64,000 bases of DNA from an uncultured Winogradskyella sp. (GTDB lineage Bacteria > Bacteroidota > Bacteroidia > Flavobacteriales > Flavobacteriaceae). The translations under genes were made by a program, and so were the position numbers. How positions within the stretch are numbered: position 1 is the stretch's first letter; every line of letters starts with the position of its first letter. Location of the stretch: positions 1 to 64,000 of the forward strand of contig NZ_CANMIW010000006.1 of the NCBI RefSeq assembly GCF_947498005.1, given 5' to 3'. Under the pieces are notes generated by a model. That model was given only the letters and a program-made list of their open reading frames with translations, had not been told where the DNA came from and made no database searches. Shown here in pieces: positions 1 to 9,808 of this stretch.

Positions 1-101
1 GCAGTATAACATACCGATCTCTAAATAATAGTTAAACAGAATATAAATGATACTTACTACTCTTTAACTTTTACATTATAAGATAAGACAGTATTTTTAT
101 C

Positions 102-2069
102 TTATAGGAAAAAGTCCCAAACTAAACCAAATCGAATTATGAAGTCTCTATATGGGTGATTTGGCGCTGAAAAATAATCATAACCAGTAAAAGAAGAATT
201 AAAATGTTCTGCTTTAAAAAATATTCGTGTTTGCCTAACCTTTGCATTGACAAAAAAATCTAGACGAGGAAAGCCTCCTAATTCAGTTTCGTTCTGTGTA
301 TAAAACTCAGCTAATAGAGGATCATAACCATTCATATTATACTTAGTAAAATAATTTAATGTTATACCTGTTTGTAGCATCATGGATTTTTTGAAAATTT
401 GGTTTGAATAATACAATGTATTCCTTGTTATTATCGATGGCACATTTAAAACATCATCATCGCTTACAACATTTTGATACATCAAAGTATTATCTAGAGC
501 GAAATTACCAAACTTAAATTCTCTCTGTAACTTTAAATTTAGATACTGAAGCGGTTTATCATACTGTTTAGGTTTTATAATTTTAAGATCATCAGTGTCA
601 TCCTCTAAATTAAAATATGTATAATTATCTATATTAGAAATTGCTAAAGTTGCATTGAACAGTTTTTTAGAATTAATAGCAAACTGCAATTGTTGAGTGT
701 TTACATTATTATAACTATCAAAATTATACCAGTTATAATTGACGTAATCACTTTGATATAACAAATAATTATAGTTCGGTAAACTTGAATTAATAGATAT
801 ACCACCAGTAAAACCGATATCATCATTAATATGTAGTTTAACTGAACCTTGTAAATAACTACCGGCAAATGAATCTGATATATTTACACCTCCTGATCCA
901 GAAATATTAAATCCTTTATACTTCTTATTATATGCTCCCTCTACTCCTATAAAACTGGATTTTATTCTATTTGGGATATTCTCATCAACTAGTAAAACGA
1001 TACTATTATACCCATAATTGATATCCGTATAGTTCAATGCAAACATAAAATCTCCTAAAGTCTTATTTTTATATTTTGCACCTAATGTGGCCTTAAAATT
1101 CTCTAGAGCAACCTTGTCGTTAATACTACTCGTAAAAAACTCTCCAAAATAGTCATTTGCTGCAGTTGTTTGAGTGTATCTATATGATTTCTTTTCAAAG
1201 TTAATGTTATTGAAAACTTCTAATCCATGATTTTGAATTGAATCTTTTACGTTCAATAATCTATAAGATTGTTCAAAATAGTATCGATTTCCCCTTAAAG
1301 AATTGTCGGCATCTTCAAAATTAGGATCAAAAACGGATCGGTCTAAAAATTCCTCATCTCCAGTTGTGAAACTTTCAAGATCAACATCCTTTAATCCACC
1401 ATTTTCTTGATTAAAAATATCTTGAGATACTATGTAACCTTTGGCATTGTATTTACCGTTTTTTGATTTATAATTTGAAGTAAAACGGAAATTACCAGAA
1501 CTTGTAAGTGCATTTTGATAATTACCTAATGATCTCAGTCCTTTGTATGCAATAGAAAAATTAAACTGTTTTGATAAATTTACCGTAAAAAAAGCATCTA
1601 ACAGCTGCCCTTGCTCTACTCCTGTTTTGTAAGTAAGTCTAGTCCATGGGGTTGGCACTTCATAATAGTCAATATCATCATGATCGTAATAATTATTATG
1701 ACGTGCCTGAGCTCCAAACATTGGAACCGTACTATTATTGATATCTTTATAGTATAAAGAATTATAAGTTTGACCAATATTTGCAAATTGCATGAGACCA
1801 AAATTATCCTTTTGAAGATAATTAAATTTATATGCTTTGGCAATAGATAACGTTGTATCTACTTGAATTGTGTCTAACTTACTATTAAACTTCAAATACA
1901 TATCTATTGTAGCTACTTTATCTAATTCTTTAGAACGATTTAATGAAGTTGAATCAGTTATTTGAGAATCTCCTTTTTTAGCATCACTTTTTTTCTTCAA
2001 TTTACTTTGAGAAACTAAAGGATTAGATGCAAAACATAAAATCAATAAAAACAAAATTCTAATATACAT
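102..2069 (-). CDS. Putative porin (Porin_10-type outer-membrane beta-barrel)
   Basis: Predicted outer-membrane protein of about 655 residues. The ATG at 2069 is preferred over an upstream in-frame start at 2162 because it begins directly with a signal peptide (MYIRILFLLILCFASN, cleavage after LVSQ). The mature protein starts with a Lys/Ser-rich stretch, then has many alternating aromatic/polar strands and ends in a phenylalanine-rich strand (VWDFFL), as expected of a beta-barrel. Composition and length fit the Bacteroidota putative porin family (Porin_10), whose substrate is generally unknown. It lies downstream of the S8 protease on the same strand, separated by a hairpin terminator, so it is probably a separate transcription unit. 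Family call is from overall pattern, not a search. Confidence 0.75.
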   Translation of the reverse strand: MYIRILFLLILCFASNPLVSQSKLKKKSDAKKGDSQITDSTSLNRSKELDKVATIDMYLKFNSKLDTIQVDTTLSIAKAYKFNYLQKDNFGLMQFANIGQTYNSLYYKDINNSTVPMFGAQARHNNYYDHDDIDYYEVPTPWTRLTYKTGVEQGQLLDAFFTVNLSKQFNFSIAYKGLRSLGNYQNALTSSGNFRFTSNYKSKNGKYNAKGYIVSQDIFNQENGGLKDVDLESFTTGDEEFLDRSVFDPNFEDADNSLRGNRYYFEQSYRLLNVKDSIQNHGLEVFNNINFEKKSYRYTQTTAANDYFGEFFTSSINDKVALENFKATLGAKYKNKTLGDFMFALNYTDINYGYNSIVLLVDENIPNRIKSSFIGVEGAYNKKYKGFNISGSGGVNISDSFAGSYLQGSVKLHINDDIGFTGGISINSSLPNYNYLLYQSDYVNYNWYNFDSYNNVNTQQLQFAINSKKLFNATLAISNIDNYTYFNLEDDTDDLKIIKPKQYDKPLQYLNLKLQREFKFGNFALDNTLMYQNVVSDDDVLNVPSIITRNTLYYSNQIFKKSMMLQTGITLNYFTKYNMNGYDPLLAEFYTQNETELGGFPRLDFFVNAKVRQTRIFFKAEHFNSSFTGYDYFSAPNHPYRDFIIRFGLVWDFFL

Positions 2070-2145
2070 GTGTCTAATTCTAATTTTCAAACCAACTAAA
2101 GTACTAAATATTGTACGGTCATTTAATATTACAAATATCTTAACA

Positions 2146-2185
2146 TAAAAAAAGACCAACAAGAATAAATGTTGATCTTTTTATT
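2146..2185 (-). terminator. Terminator after the S8 peptidase gene
   Basis: A 10-bp stem with one G-U pair (AAAGACCAAC at 2151-2160 against GTTGATCTTT at 2171-2180) has a 10-nt loop and is followed on the minus strand by a run of T. It ends transcription of the S8 peptidase gene before the porin gene. Confidence 0.7.
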
Positions 2186-2203
2186 ACAATATAAAATATA
2201 TAA

Positions 2204-4174
2204 TTATTCAATAATAATTTTACGTGAAGTCGTATTATTTCCGTTTTTAATATTAGCTACATATACTCCCGGCTCAACTCCATTTAAACTAATTGTTTCT
2301 GTAAAACGAGAAGCATTATTAGAATAAACATTGTTAAATACCTTTCGACCACTTATGTCATAAATGTCAATTTTAACATCGTCACTATTTGCCTTTGTAT
2401 CAAAACTTACAGTAAACTCACCTTTGCTTGGGTTTGGAAATACCATTAACGAATTAGAAATTGTATTATCATCCGTACTTAATGTTAAGTTGTTACCAGT
2501 TAGGATTAAAGCGAAGTCTTGGCTTTGAGAATCAAAAGGACCACCTTCATTTCCTTGTAGCGTACCTTTATGACTTACTGTTATAGTATAAATACCTGCA
2601 GTGGCATTTTCAATTTCTACGATTTCAACATTATCTCTTACATTATCTCCTTTAACTGCTAAAAAATCTGTGCCATTAGAAAAATCTAATTTCCATGGCT
2701 CATAAACTTCAGATCCTTTTGTGATTCTTAAGTCTAGATCGTTTACCAAACGAGGTGATGGATTATTTAACTGATTATTTAAAGATCCACCAGGCATATC
2801 CGTCCAACAAATTGTAGCCTTTAATACGTCACCTGCACTAGCAGAAAAAGTATAAGTATATGTATCTCCATCATCTAGAGTAAGTTCATCAAGAATTGCA
2901 TCACTTGCATCACTATCGGTAATTACGTTAGCCGCTTCTTCTACATTTAAAAAACCCCATCCAAATATAGGATCTGGCCCAACATTAGCCGTATCATCAG
3001 TAGCGGTATGGCAAACTAAACCTTTAGCTGTTGATGCCATCATAAAAGTATTATTCAACTGCTTATAATATTCTTGTAAAAGCACTATAGAACCAGCTGT
3101 ATTGGGTGACGACATGGATGTTCCTGAAAACGTAGAATAAGAATCAGTAGGAACTGTAGAAAATAAATTAGTACCATCTGATGCAATATCTGGCTTAATC
3201 CTATAGTCATCTGTTGGTCCTTGACTACTACTTGAGTTAATACTTAAATTAGAAATCTCGTATGTAAAAGGTGTTAAGGATGGATTAGCATTTGCTATTA
3301 CTAAATTATTCTTAGCATTCTTATCAGTTGTTAACTTATCCATTCCATCAACCATTCCATCTGGATAGGTAGTTGTTCCAGAATTACCAGCAGACATTAC
3401 CACAAGATATTGTGGATTATTTTGAATTAAAGCATCTAAACTAGAAGCGTCAGAGTTATAGCATCCCATTATCCAAGAATCAATAGGACCATTACCATCG
3501 TTTGCATCAACAGGTACGCCATATGAATGATTAGATAATAAAATTGGGTTTGTTGCATTATTAACTGCTTGTACCATTTCTGAAGTATCATTAGACCAAT
3601 TATATGATTTAACGAATACATTTGGTGCCATGCCTAATGCAGCAGGATTAACTCCTTTTGCAGAAATTGTACCAGTGACATGTGTACCATGATCACTAAA
3701 ACCAGTATCACCATCAACAGTTACATTATCAACAATACTTATACGAGACTGCGTATTTGTTGCGTCCATAAATTCAGGGTGAGCACTTTGAGCTGGTCCT
3801 CCATCCCAAACACCAACTGTAATGTTTGACCCGCTAAAATCAAAGCCTAAAGAACCACCTGATCTAAGCGAAGTTGTTTTTGTACCTCTTGCAGCATCTA
3901 AATTATCTGTTGATTTGTAAATTGGTTTCCCATTAATAATATCATAAATAGCCATAATACCACCATTATTTAATTTGGTAGCTCTCTTTTTATCAGGATT
4001 AGTACTTAAATATTCATTAATCCTTAATTCTCGAAGATTTTCCTGCTCTAAAAGATGTTTTAATAATTCATTATTTTCCTTCGATAAATTATCATCGTAC
4101 TTATAAGTATCAGTTTGAGCAAAACTAATTTGCATTATAAAACATAACACAGCAAACACAAGTATTTTTTTCAT
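2204..4174 (-). CDS. Secreted S8 (subtilisin-like) serine peptidase with T9SS sorting domain
   Basis: Extracellular endopeptidase of about 656 residues. A signal peptide (MKKILVFAVLCFIMQISFAQ) is followed by a short propeptide region and a peptidase S8 domain. The catalytic triad is visible: Asp in VGVWDGG (about residue 124), His in DHGTHVTGT (about 162), and Ser in SGTSMSSPN (about 353), with the oxyanion Asn in SAGNSG. After the catalytic domain comes a beta-sandwich of P-domain/CBM type (about 425-565), then a type A T9SS C-terminal domain beginning near VFPNPSKGEF and ending KIIIE, so it should be exported by the type IX system. An alternative start lies 6 bases upstream. It follows the SusCD operon on the same strand beyond a terminator; a role in protein feeding is inferred. 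Confidence 0.9.
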   Translation of the reverse strand: MKKILVFAVLCFIMQISFAQTDTYKYDDNLSKENNELLKHLLEQENLRELRINEYLSTNPDKKRATKLNNGGIMAIYDIINGKPIYKSTDNLDAARGTKTTSLRSGGSLGFDFSGSNITVGVWDGGPAQSAHPEFMDATNTQSRISIVDNVTVDGDTGFSDHGTHVTGTISAKGVNPAALGMAPNVFVKSYNWSNDTSEMVQAVNNATNPILLSNHSYGVPVDANDGNGPIDSWIMGCYNSDASSLDALIQNNPQYLVVMSAGNSGTTTYPDGMVDGMDKLTTDKNAKNNLVIANANPSLTPFTYEISNLSINSSSSQGPTDDYRIKPDIASDGTNLFSTVPTDSYSTFSGTSMSSPNTAGSIVLLQEYYKQLNNTFMMASTAKGLVCHTATDDTANVGPDPIFGWGFLNVEEAANVITDSDASDAILDELTLDDGDTYTYTFSASAGDVLKATICWTDMPGGSLNNQLNNPSPRLVNDLDLRITKGSEVYEPWKLDFSNGTDFLAVKGDNVRDNVEIVEIENATAGIYTITVSHKGTLQGNEGGPFDSQSQDFALILTGNNLTLSTDDNTISNSLMVFPNPSKGEFTVSFDTKANSDDVKIDIYDISGRKVFNNVYSNNASRFTETISLNGVEPGVYVANIKNGNNTTSRKIIIE

Positions 4175-4196
4175 AGTCATAGTTTTAAAAAATAAA

Positions 4197-4226
4197 AGCC
4201 ACTTTAAGTAAATACTTAAAGTGGCT
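4197..4226 (-). terminator. Terminator at the end of the susCD-lipoprotein operon
   Basis: A perfect 14-bp stem (AGCCACTTTAAGTA at 4197-4210 and its complement at 4213-4226) with a 2-nt loop is followed on the minus strand by a T-rich run. It separates the SusCD operon from the S8 peptidase gene. Confidence 0.85.
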
Positions 4227-4252
4227 AATTAAATATATTATATTAACCTTCT

Positions 4253-5017
4253 TTAATCAAGAACAAATGTTGTTGAACCAGAAGAAGAAATATTTCCAGG
4301 ATCTGCCGAAGCACCTACTATTCCACTTGCAATAGTAACTCCATCTAAAGTAATAGTGAAACCACCACCACTGATACCATCACCGTAAGCATCATAAACA
4401 ATTACACCGTAGTTACCAGCTGGTAAGCAGAATTCAGTAGTCAATGTAGCAAAATCATCATCAGGATTAACAAAAGGTCCTCCTGAAGCAATTAATACTT
4501 GACCTGTAGTTAAGTCATATAACTCCCAACTTGTTTCATCTGGCCAATCATCCGTTGTAATATTTAGTGCGATAGAATTATCAGGACAAAATAATACAAT
4601 ATCAATTTGTAAATCTTCACCTGCTAAGATAGAACCCGTTTGAGGTATTGATAACACTAAACTAGCACCATCTTCTGCATCAGTAATATTTGAAAACGTT
4701 ACAGAAGTAGTACCTACATTAGAATTAGCAGGAATAGTCACTGTATTACTAGCAAGAACGTAACTATTAGCTGGTAGCGTAGATAATTCCGTATCTACAG
4801 CAATATCAATAGTTCTAGCAGAACTTGAAACTCTATTAGAATAAACAGTGATTTCTTGAGTAGACTCATCACCTGCCGCAACTAAAACCTCCTGTCCATT
4901 AAGAGAATTTTCAAATGAAAAGAAGTTGTTACTTCCAGCCTCAAATGCTTCCTCTTCACAACTTGTAAAAAACAATGCAAATGAAGATAATATAGTAAGG
5001 ATAAATATTTTTTTCAT
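4253..5017 (-). CDS. Lipoprotein of a SusCD operon, Calx-beta-like strands
   Basis: A 254-residue lipoprotein: signal peptide with lipobox FFTSC (Cys20) and an acidic EEE after the cysteine, as is usual for surface-exposed Bacteroidota lipoproteins. Residues about 30-140 look like a beta-sandwich of Calx-beta or DUF1735 type. The second half carries a motif common in secreted Bacteroidota proteins, with PDETSWELYD, a pair of cysteines, and YDAYGDGISGGGF. It is the third gene of the susC-susD operon, 31 bases after susD, and so is likely a surface accessory or ligand-binding lipoprotein of that transporter. Exact function not recognised. Confidence 0.7.
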   Translation of the reverse strand: MKKIFILTILSSFALFFTSCEEEAFEAGSNNFFSFENSLNGQEVLVAAGDESTQEITVYSNRVSSSARTIDIAVDTELSTLPANSYVLASNTVTIPANSNVGTTSVTFSNITDAEDGASLVLSIPQTGSILAGEDLQIDIVLFCPDNSIALNITTDDWPDETSWELYDLTTGQVLIASGGPFVNPDDDFATLTTEFCLPAGNYGVIVYDAYGDGISGGGFTITLDGVTIASGIVGASADPGNISSSGSTTFVLD

Positions 5018-5048
5018 GTTATTAAAATTAAATTAATTAAGTGTTTTA

Positions 5049-6464
5049 TTATCTACCATCATTAACAGACGGTTCGATGAAATCATTTGCATCTATCTCA
5101 GCTTCCGGTATTTTTAATCTATACTCATTACCATCTGCTGGTACATCGAAAAACACTCTGTGGTTACCATCTCTAGTAATCCCTCTTCTTAAACGTTTAG
5201 CATCAAACCATTCAACACCTAATTCAGCATATAATTCTTTACGTCTTTCAACTAAAATCTCTTCAATTAAAGCAGCACCTGAATTACCAGAAGCAACTGC
5301 AGAAGGATCTCTATCAGACTGAAGTTCAAACAATTTAGCTTGGGCCAATCCAGTTGAACCAGATCTAGCTAAACCTTCAGCTTCGATTAACATCATTTCA
5401 GCAGAACGCATTAAACCAAAATCAGAACTAAATTCAAACATAAATTTATCTGTTGTCCAATAGTTCCAAGCCGTTGATGGCACACCGTAGAATCCTCCAA
5501 TAAATCTATTTCTAACATCTGTAGCAGTAAATCTGTTTACAAAAGTTTCGTTGAAATATGTTCCTTGGTAAGAAAGAACAGAGTGGTCAGCGTGAGAATG
5601 AGGAGCTCCCCAATAAAAGTTAGACTGATCACTAGATTGTTGGTAAGCCCAAATCCACTCAGGATTTGAAGCATCTGAAAAACCAGCTCCATATAAAGCA
5701 GGTTGTAATGGGTAACCTACGCTTGCAGCACTTGCCGCTGTTGCAGCCCCTGACCAATTTTCAGTTACTAAATAAACACGCGCTAAAATTCCATTTATCA
5801 CATTTTTATTTAAATAAGATTTACCTAATCTATCATCAACAGCAATATCACGAGCTGTTACTAAATCATTTATGATAAAATCATATACCTCTTGTACCGT
5901 AGACATTGCTTTACCTTCAACAGCAGGTTCCGTATAAATAGGTAATGCTGGTAATGAAGCATCATAAGTATAAGTATGTTGGAATTCCATAACTAACTGA
6001 AAGTAATAGAAAGCTCTTAAACCATAACCTTGAGCTAGTAATTCATTTTTATCAGCAGCTGATATTGAACTATCAGATACCCCTTTAATGAAAACGTTAA
6101 GGTTATTGATTATATCATAACAATAGTTCCAAGTAAATATAGTTCTTCTATAATTTGGCTCTCTATTCTCATGAGCATAGTCAAATAAAAACCATGTTGG
6201 TCCTTGAACCACATCATTTCCTTTTACAGCTCTTGCATAGTATAAAGAGTTCACACCAGCAGAATCATTGTTGGTATACTGAGCTCTAGTTCTTCTTAAA
6301 ATACCTGACATATGTGTCATTGCATTTTCTTTTGAAGAGAAAACTACACTTTCTGTTACTGCATCTTGCGGTGAAGGCTCCTCTAAGAAGTCTTCGTTAC
6401 ACGCGTAAAACAACGGTAAAATTAATGCAACCGTTAATAATTTTTTTAAATTTCCTTTTTTCAT
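5049..6464 (-). CDS. SusD/RagB family outer-membrane nutrient-binding lipoprotein
   Basis: A 471-residue surface lipoprotein that forms the lid of a SusC transporter. The signal peptide ends in LFYAC (Cys22), followed by NEDFLEEPSPQ, the typical SusD N-terminus. The helical TPR-like core is represented by AQGYGLRAFYYFQLVMEF, a hallmark of the family, and the C-terminal half includes ELYAELGVEWFDAKRLRRG, also typical. It lies 4 bases downstream of susC and is certainly cotranscribed. No CAZyme is nearby, so the cargo is not predicted to be a polysaccharide; the nearest enzyme is a secreted peptidase. Confidence 0.93.
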   Translation of the reverse strand: MKKGNLKKLLTVALILPLFYACNEDFLEEPSPQDAVTESVVFSSKENAMTHMSGILRRTRAQYTNNDSAGVNSLYYARAVKGNDVVQGPTWFLFDYAHENREPNYRRTIFTWNYCYDIINNLNVFIKGVSDSSISAADKNELLAQGYGLRAFYYFQLVMEFQHTYTYDASLPALPIYTEPAVEGKAMSTVQEVYDFIINDLVTARDIAVDDRLGKSYLNKNVINGILARVYLVTENWSGAATAASAASVGYPLQPALYGAGFSDASNPEWIWAYQQSSDQSNFYWGAPHSHADHSVLSYQGTYFNETFVNRFTATDVRNRFIGGFYGVPSTAWNYWTTDKFMFEFSSDFGLMRSAEMMLIEAEGLARSGSTGLAQAKLFELQSDRDPSAVASGNSGAALIEEILVERRKELYAELGVEWFDAKRLRRGITRDGNHRVFFDVPADGNEYRLKIPEAEIDANDFIEPSVNDGR

Positions 6465-6468
6465 AGTA

Positions 6469-9400
6469 TTAAAATTTTAAAGACAGTCCGAAACTGTACG
6501 TTTTATTTAATGAAGATCTACTATCAGTAGTTCCTGCTAAACTTTGTTCAGGATCGATTCCCTCATGGCTTTGAGCAGTAAACAAGTTATCTCCTTGTAA
6601 ATATAATCTTAGGCTAGAAATACCCATATCTTTCACTAACTGAGGTGAAAAATTATAACCTAGTGTTAAAGATTTTAATCTAGCAAAGTCGTTAGCGAAT
6701 AAGAATCTCGTTGAAGTAGATGCAAAGTTGTTATTACTTTGAATTAAAAGAGGAACATCAGTGATGTCTCCTGGCTGTTGCCATCTATCAGCTAAATCTG
6801 CGTGACCTTGACCACCAAAGTTATTAAAACCAGACATTAATCCAGCATACTCACTATCGTATACATAAGAACCAATACTATATACAACTAAAGCTCTAAA
6901 GTCCCAGTTCTTATATCTAATATTAGTATTAAAAGCACCTTCTACATCTGGTCTAGATGTTTTATCAGCGTAATATCTTGTAGCTTCGTCATACTGCTTA
7001 GTAGTAGTTCTTCCTGTTACTTCACCTGACACAGCGTCAACTTCATCAACATACCACATACCATAACCATCAGCAGGATCAACACCAGCCCATTCACGCA
7101 TGTAAAAATCATAGATTGAACGACCTTCTTCCCATCTCTTAGTTCCATTTATAAAGAATTCTTCAGGCATTTCAGTAATCACACCATAATCATTATAAAA
7201 AGTTGCGTTAGCACCTACAGATAAGTTAAAATCTTCTTTATTAATAATATTCGCATTTAAAGTAACTTCGATACCATTATTCACAACAGAACCTGCATTC
7301 GTTGTCACAGAAGTATTACCTGTTGACCCTGGAAGCGGAGTATTATAAAGTAAGTCAATTGACTCTCTATCGAAATAATCAATAGAACCAGTAATTTTAT
7401 AATCAAATAAAGCAAAATCTAAACCGATGTTTGTACTAGCTGTTTTCTCCCATGTTAAGAAAGGATCAACTGCACCTCCTACAAGAACACCTGGATTATC
7501 TAAGTTTGGCCAACCTGCAGTAAATGCAAATACTGACGGGAAATATCCAATTCCTCTATTGTTACCTAGCTCTCCATAAGAACCTCTTAATTTCAAGTTA
7601 GAAACTACACTAGAGTTTTCTAAAAACTTCTCATTACTAATGATCCAAGAACCACCTACTGAGAAGAAATCTCCCCATCTTACACTCTCGCTAAATCTTG
7701 AAGATCCATCTCTTCTGTAAGATCCTTCTACAAAATACTTATTATCATAATCATATCTCAAACGACCCAATACACCATTAAGCGTTTCTCTACTTAAATT
7801 TCCACCTACACCTTCTGGTACAGTACTACCATCTTGCACAGTAACACCTTCTAAGTACCCTGTTGATTGCGCACTTAACTCATCAAATTCTAATTGGTAA
7901 GCTTCATATAGTACATCTGCACTTAAAGTATGATCTCCAAATTCTTTAGAGTAGTTTAAAGATTGAATTGCATTTATTGTAGTAGTAAAATCTCTACTTT
8001 GAGAAACACGACCACCTACACCTGCTGCATTACCGAACTCAATACTAGAGTACTGGTAATCATCGAAAATATAATGCTCATAAGATAATTGCGTCTTAAA
8101 CTTTAAATCTTTAGTTATGTCAATTTCAGCATATCCATTCAACGTAGTATTATACCTTCTGTTTTTTACAACATAGTTACTCAATGCACCAAAAGCATTT
8201 TCACCAGATAATACTGGTCTACTACCATTTACTGACTGGACATTTTGACCGTAATCAAAAATTAAACCACCATCAGCATCGAAGATAAACCCTCCATCTG
8301 TATCTCTTCTGTACACTGGGTAAATAGAAGATACTGAATATGCCCATTGAATAGCACTTTGAAAAGATGATCCAGATTGTGTTGGAACGTTAGAGTTAGA
8401 TGTAGAGTAAAACATATTACCACCAACTTTTAACCAGTCAGTAATTTGAGAATCTACTCTTAATCTACTTGTTACCCTTTCGTAAGCCGTAGTTTTTACA
8501 TTACCTTCTTCTTTTAAATAATCAACAGAGAAGAAATACGTTGTTTTATCATCACCACCAGATACATTTAAACCATGGTTTGTTCTGTTACCAGTTGGAC
8601 GTGTTAAAACGTCTAACCAATCAGTATCCCATAATAAATTTGCTCCAGGAACAATATTACCGTCAGTCCCAACTGGGTTAGCAGTATCATAAGGATTATA
8701 TCCTATAGAAGAAATTAAGTTAGCAGAAGCAAAAGTCGCTGCATCACTAGCAGAAAGACCATTTACATATTGCTCTCTATTACGAGCAGCCTCCCAAGCA
8801 TATTTCATCCATTCTTCTGAACCTAATACATCTTGAAAATCTACAGCGTTATCAGAAACACCAAAAGAAGTATTTAATTCAATAACTGGCTTAGAATCTT
8901 TCTTACCAGATTTTGTTGTAATAACAACAACACCATTAGATCCACGAGAACCATAAAGTGAAGTAGAAGATGCATCCTTTAATACAGTTAAAGATTCAAC
9001 TTGATCCTGACTAATAGAGTTTAAGTTACCATTAAATGGAGAACCATCTACGATAATTAATGGATCAGCAGAAGCAATTACAGAACCTACACCTCTAATT
9101 CTAATTGTAGGATTCTCCCCAGGAACACCTCCCGATGTTAAAACACTTACACCTGTAACATTACCTTGTAATGCAGCAGTTACTGAAGTTGCTTGCGTTT
9201 TTGAAATGATTTCGGAATCTACTAGTTCAACTGCACCTACAAGAGACTCTTTTGTTTGAGTACCATAAGCCACAACTATTACCTCATCTAAAGTACTATC
9301 AGACTCAAGTGTTACATCATAAGTGCTAGCACCTGCGATTTTCACTTCAGCATCAACCATACCTACATAAGATATTACCAGTACATCACCTTGATTAACC

Positions 9401-9594
9401 TTAATGGCAAATTTACCATCAAAATCTGTTTGTTGACCTCTAGAGGTCCCTTTTACAATTACACTTGCACCAGGAAGGGGTAAACCATCTGAAGCTGTTG
9501 TAACTGTACCTGTGACAGTTTTCTCTTGTGCAAAAGAAAATTGCATCACGAACGCCATAAATAGCGTTAATAACCATGTTAATTTTAATTTCAT
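6469..9594 (-). CDS. SusC/RagA family TonB-linked outer-membrane transporter
   Basis: A 1041-residue TonB-dependent transporter. In order: signal peptide 1-22 (ending FSFAQ), a carboxypeptidase-regulatory-like domain (about 25-100, GLPLPGASVIVKGTSRG and TDFDGKFAI), the conserved SusC junction VIVVAYGTQ (about 105-113), a plug domain (about 115-235, with GSRGSNGVVVITTK), and a 22-stranded barrel ending FGLSLKF. First gene of the operon susC-susD-lipoprotein. It imports a substrate captured by the adjacent SusD in a TonB-dependent way. The 214-bp divergent region towards rnhB must hold its promoter, but no clear TAnnTTTG box was found for this strand. Confidence 0.95.
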   Translation of the reverse strand: MKLKLTWLLTLFMAFVMQFSFAQEKTVTGTVTTASDGLPLPGASVIVKGTSRGQQTDFDGKFAIKVNQGDVLVISYVGMVDAEVKIAGASTYDVTLESDSTLDEVIVVAYGTQTKESLVGAVELVDSEIISKTQATSVTAALQGNVTGVSVLTSGGVPGENPTIRIRGVGSVIASADPLIIVDGSPFNGNLNSISQDQVESLTVLKDASSTSLYGSRGSNGVVVITTKSGKKDSKPVIELNTSFGVSDNAVDFQDVLGSEEWMKYAWEAARNREQYVNGLSASDAATFASANLISSIGYNPYDTANPVGTDGNIVPGANLLWDTDWLDVLTRPTGNRTNHGLNVSGGDDKTTYFFSVDYLKEEGNVKTTAYERVTSRLRVDSQITDWLKVGGNMFYSTSNSNVPTQSGSSFQSAIQWAYSVSSIYPVYRRDTDGGFIFDADGGLIFDYGQNVQSVNGSRPVLSGENAFGALSNYVVKNRRYNTTLNGYAEIDITKDLKFKTQLSYEHYIFDDYQYSSIEFGNAAGVGGRVSQSRDFTTTINAIQSLNYSKEFGDHTLSADVLYEAYQLEFDELSAQSTGYLEGVTVQDGSTVPEGVGGNLSRETLNGVLGRLRYDYDNKYFVEGSYRRDGSSRFSESVRWGDFFSVGGSWIISNEKFLENSSVVSNLKLRGSYGELGNNRGIGYFPSVFAFTAGWPNLDNPGVLVGGAVDPFLTWEKTASTNIGLDFALFDYKITGSIDYFDRESIDLLYNTPLPGSTGNTSVTTNAGSVVNNGIEVTLNANIINKEDFNLSVGANATFYNDYGVITEMPEEFFINGTKRWEEGRSIYDFYMREWAGVDPADGYGMWYVDEVDAVSGEVTGRTTTKQYDEATRYYADKTSRPDVEGAFNTNIRYKNWDFRALVVYSIGSYVYDSEYAGLMSGFNNFGGQGHADLADRWQQPGDITDVPLLIQSNNNFASTSTRFLFANDFARLKSLTLGYNFSPQLVKDMGISSLRLYLQGDNLFTAQSHEGIDPEQSLAGTTDSRSSLNKTYSFGLSLKF

Positions 9595-9783
9595 AAAACA
9601 ATTATTTGAGTTAGTCTATTTGCAAACATCTTAATTTAATATTAAATAAACAAGTGTTTTTGCCAAAAAAATGTTAATGCTTTTGAAGATTCTTAATTCG
9701 AATTTTCATTTGATTTTTTCAACGTTTTCAGCGTTAACTCACTACTTAGATGTAAAAAGTGTAAAAGGGTTGCGTTAAAATTT

Positions 9784-9791
9784 TAACTTTG
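9784..9791 (+). promoter_or_regulatory. -7 box (TAACTTTG) upstream of rnhB
   Basis: TAACTTTG matches the Bacteroidota -7 consensus TAnnTTTG. It overlaps the end of a perfect 14-bp palindrome GTTAAAATTTTAAC (9774-9787). It lies 17 bases before the TTG start of rnhB. No good -33 element is at the expected distance. Confidence 0.45.
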
Positions 9792-9808
9792 TTCAAAATT
9801 TTAACATT

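Noticed and set aside
1..101. Possible start of a minus-strand gene at the left edge (ATG complement at 10-12)
   Set aside because: Only four codons are visible and there is no supporting promoter or signal sequence; nothing else is seen in this stretch.
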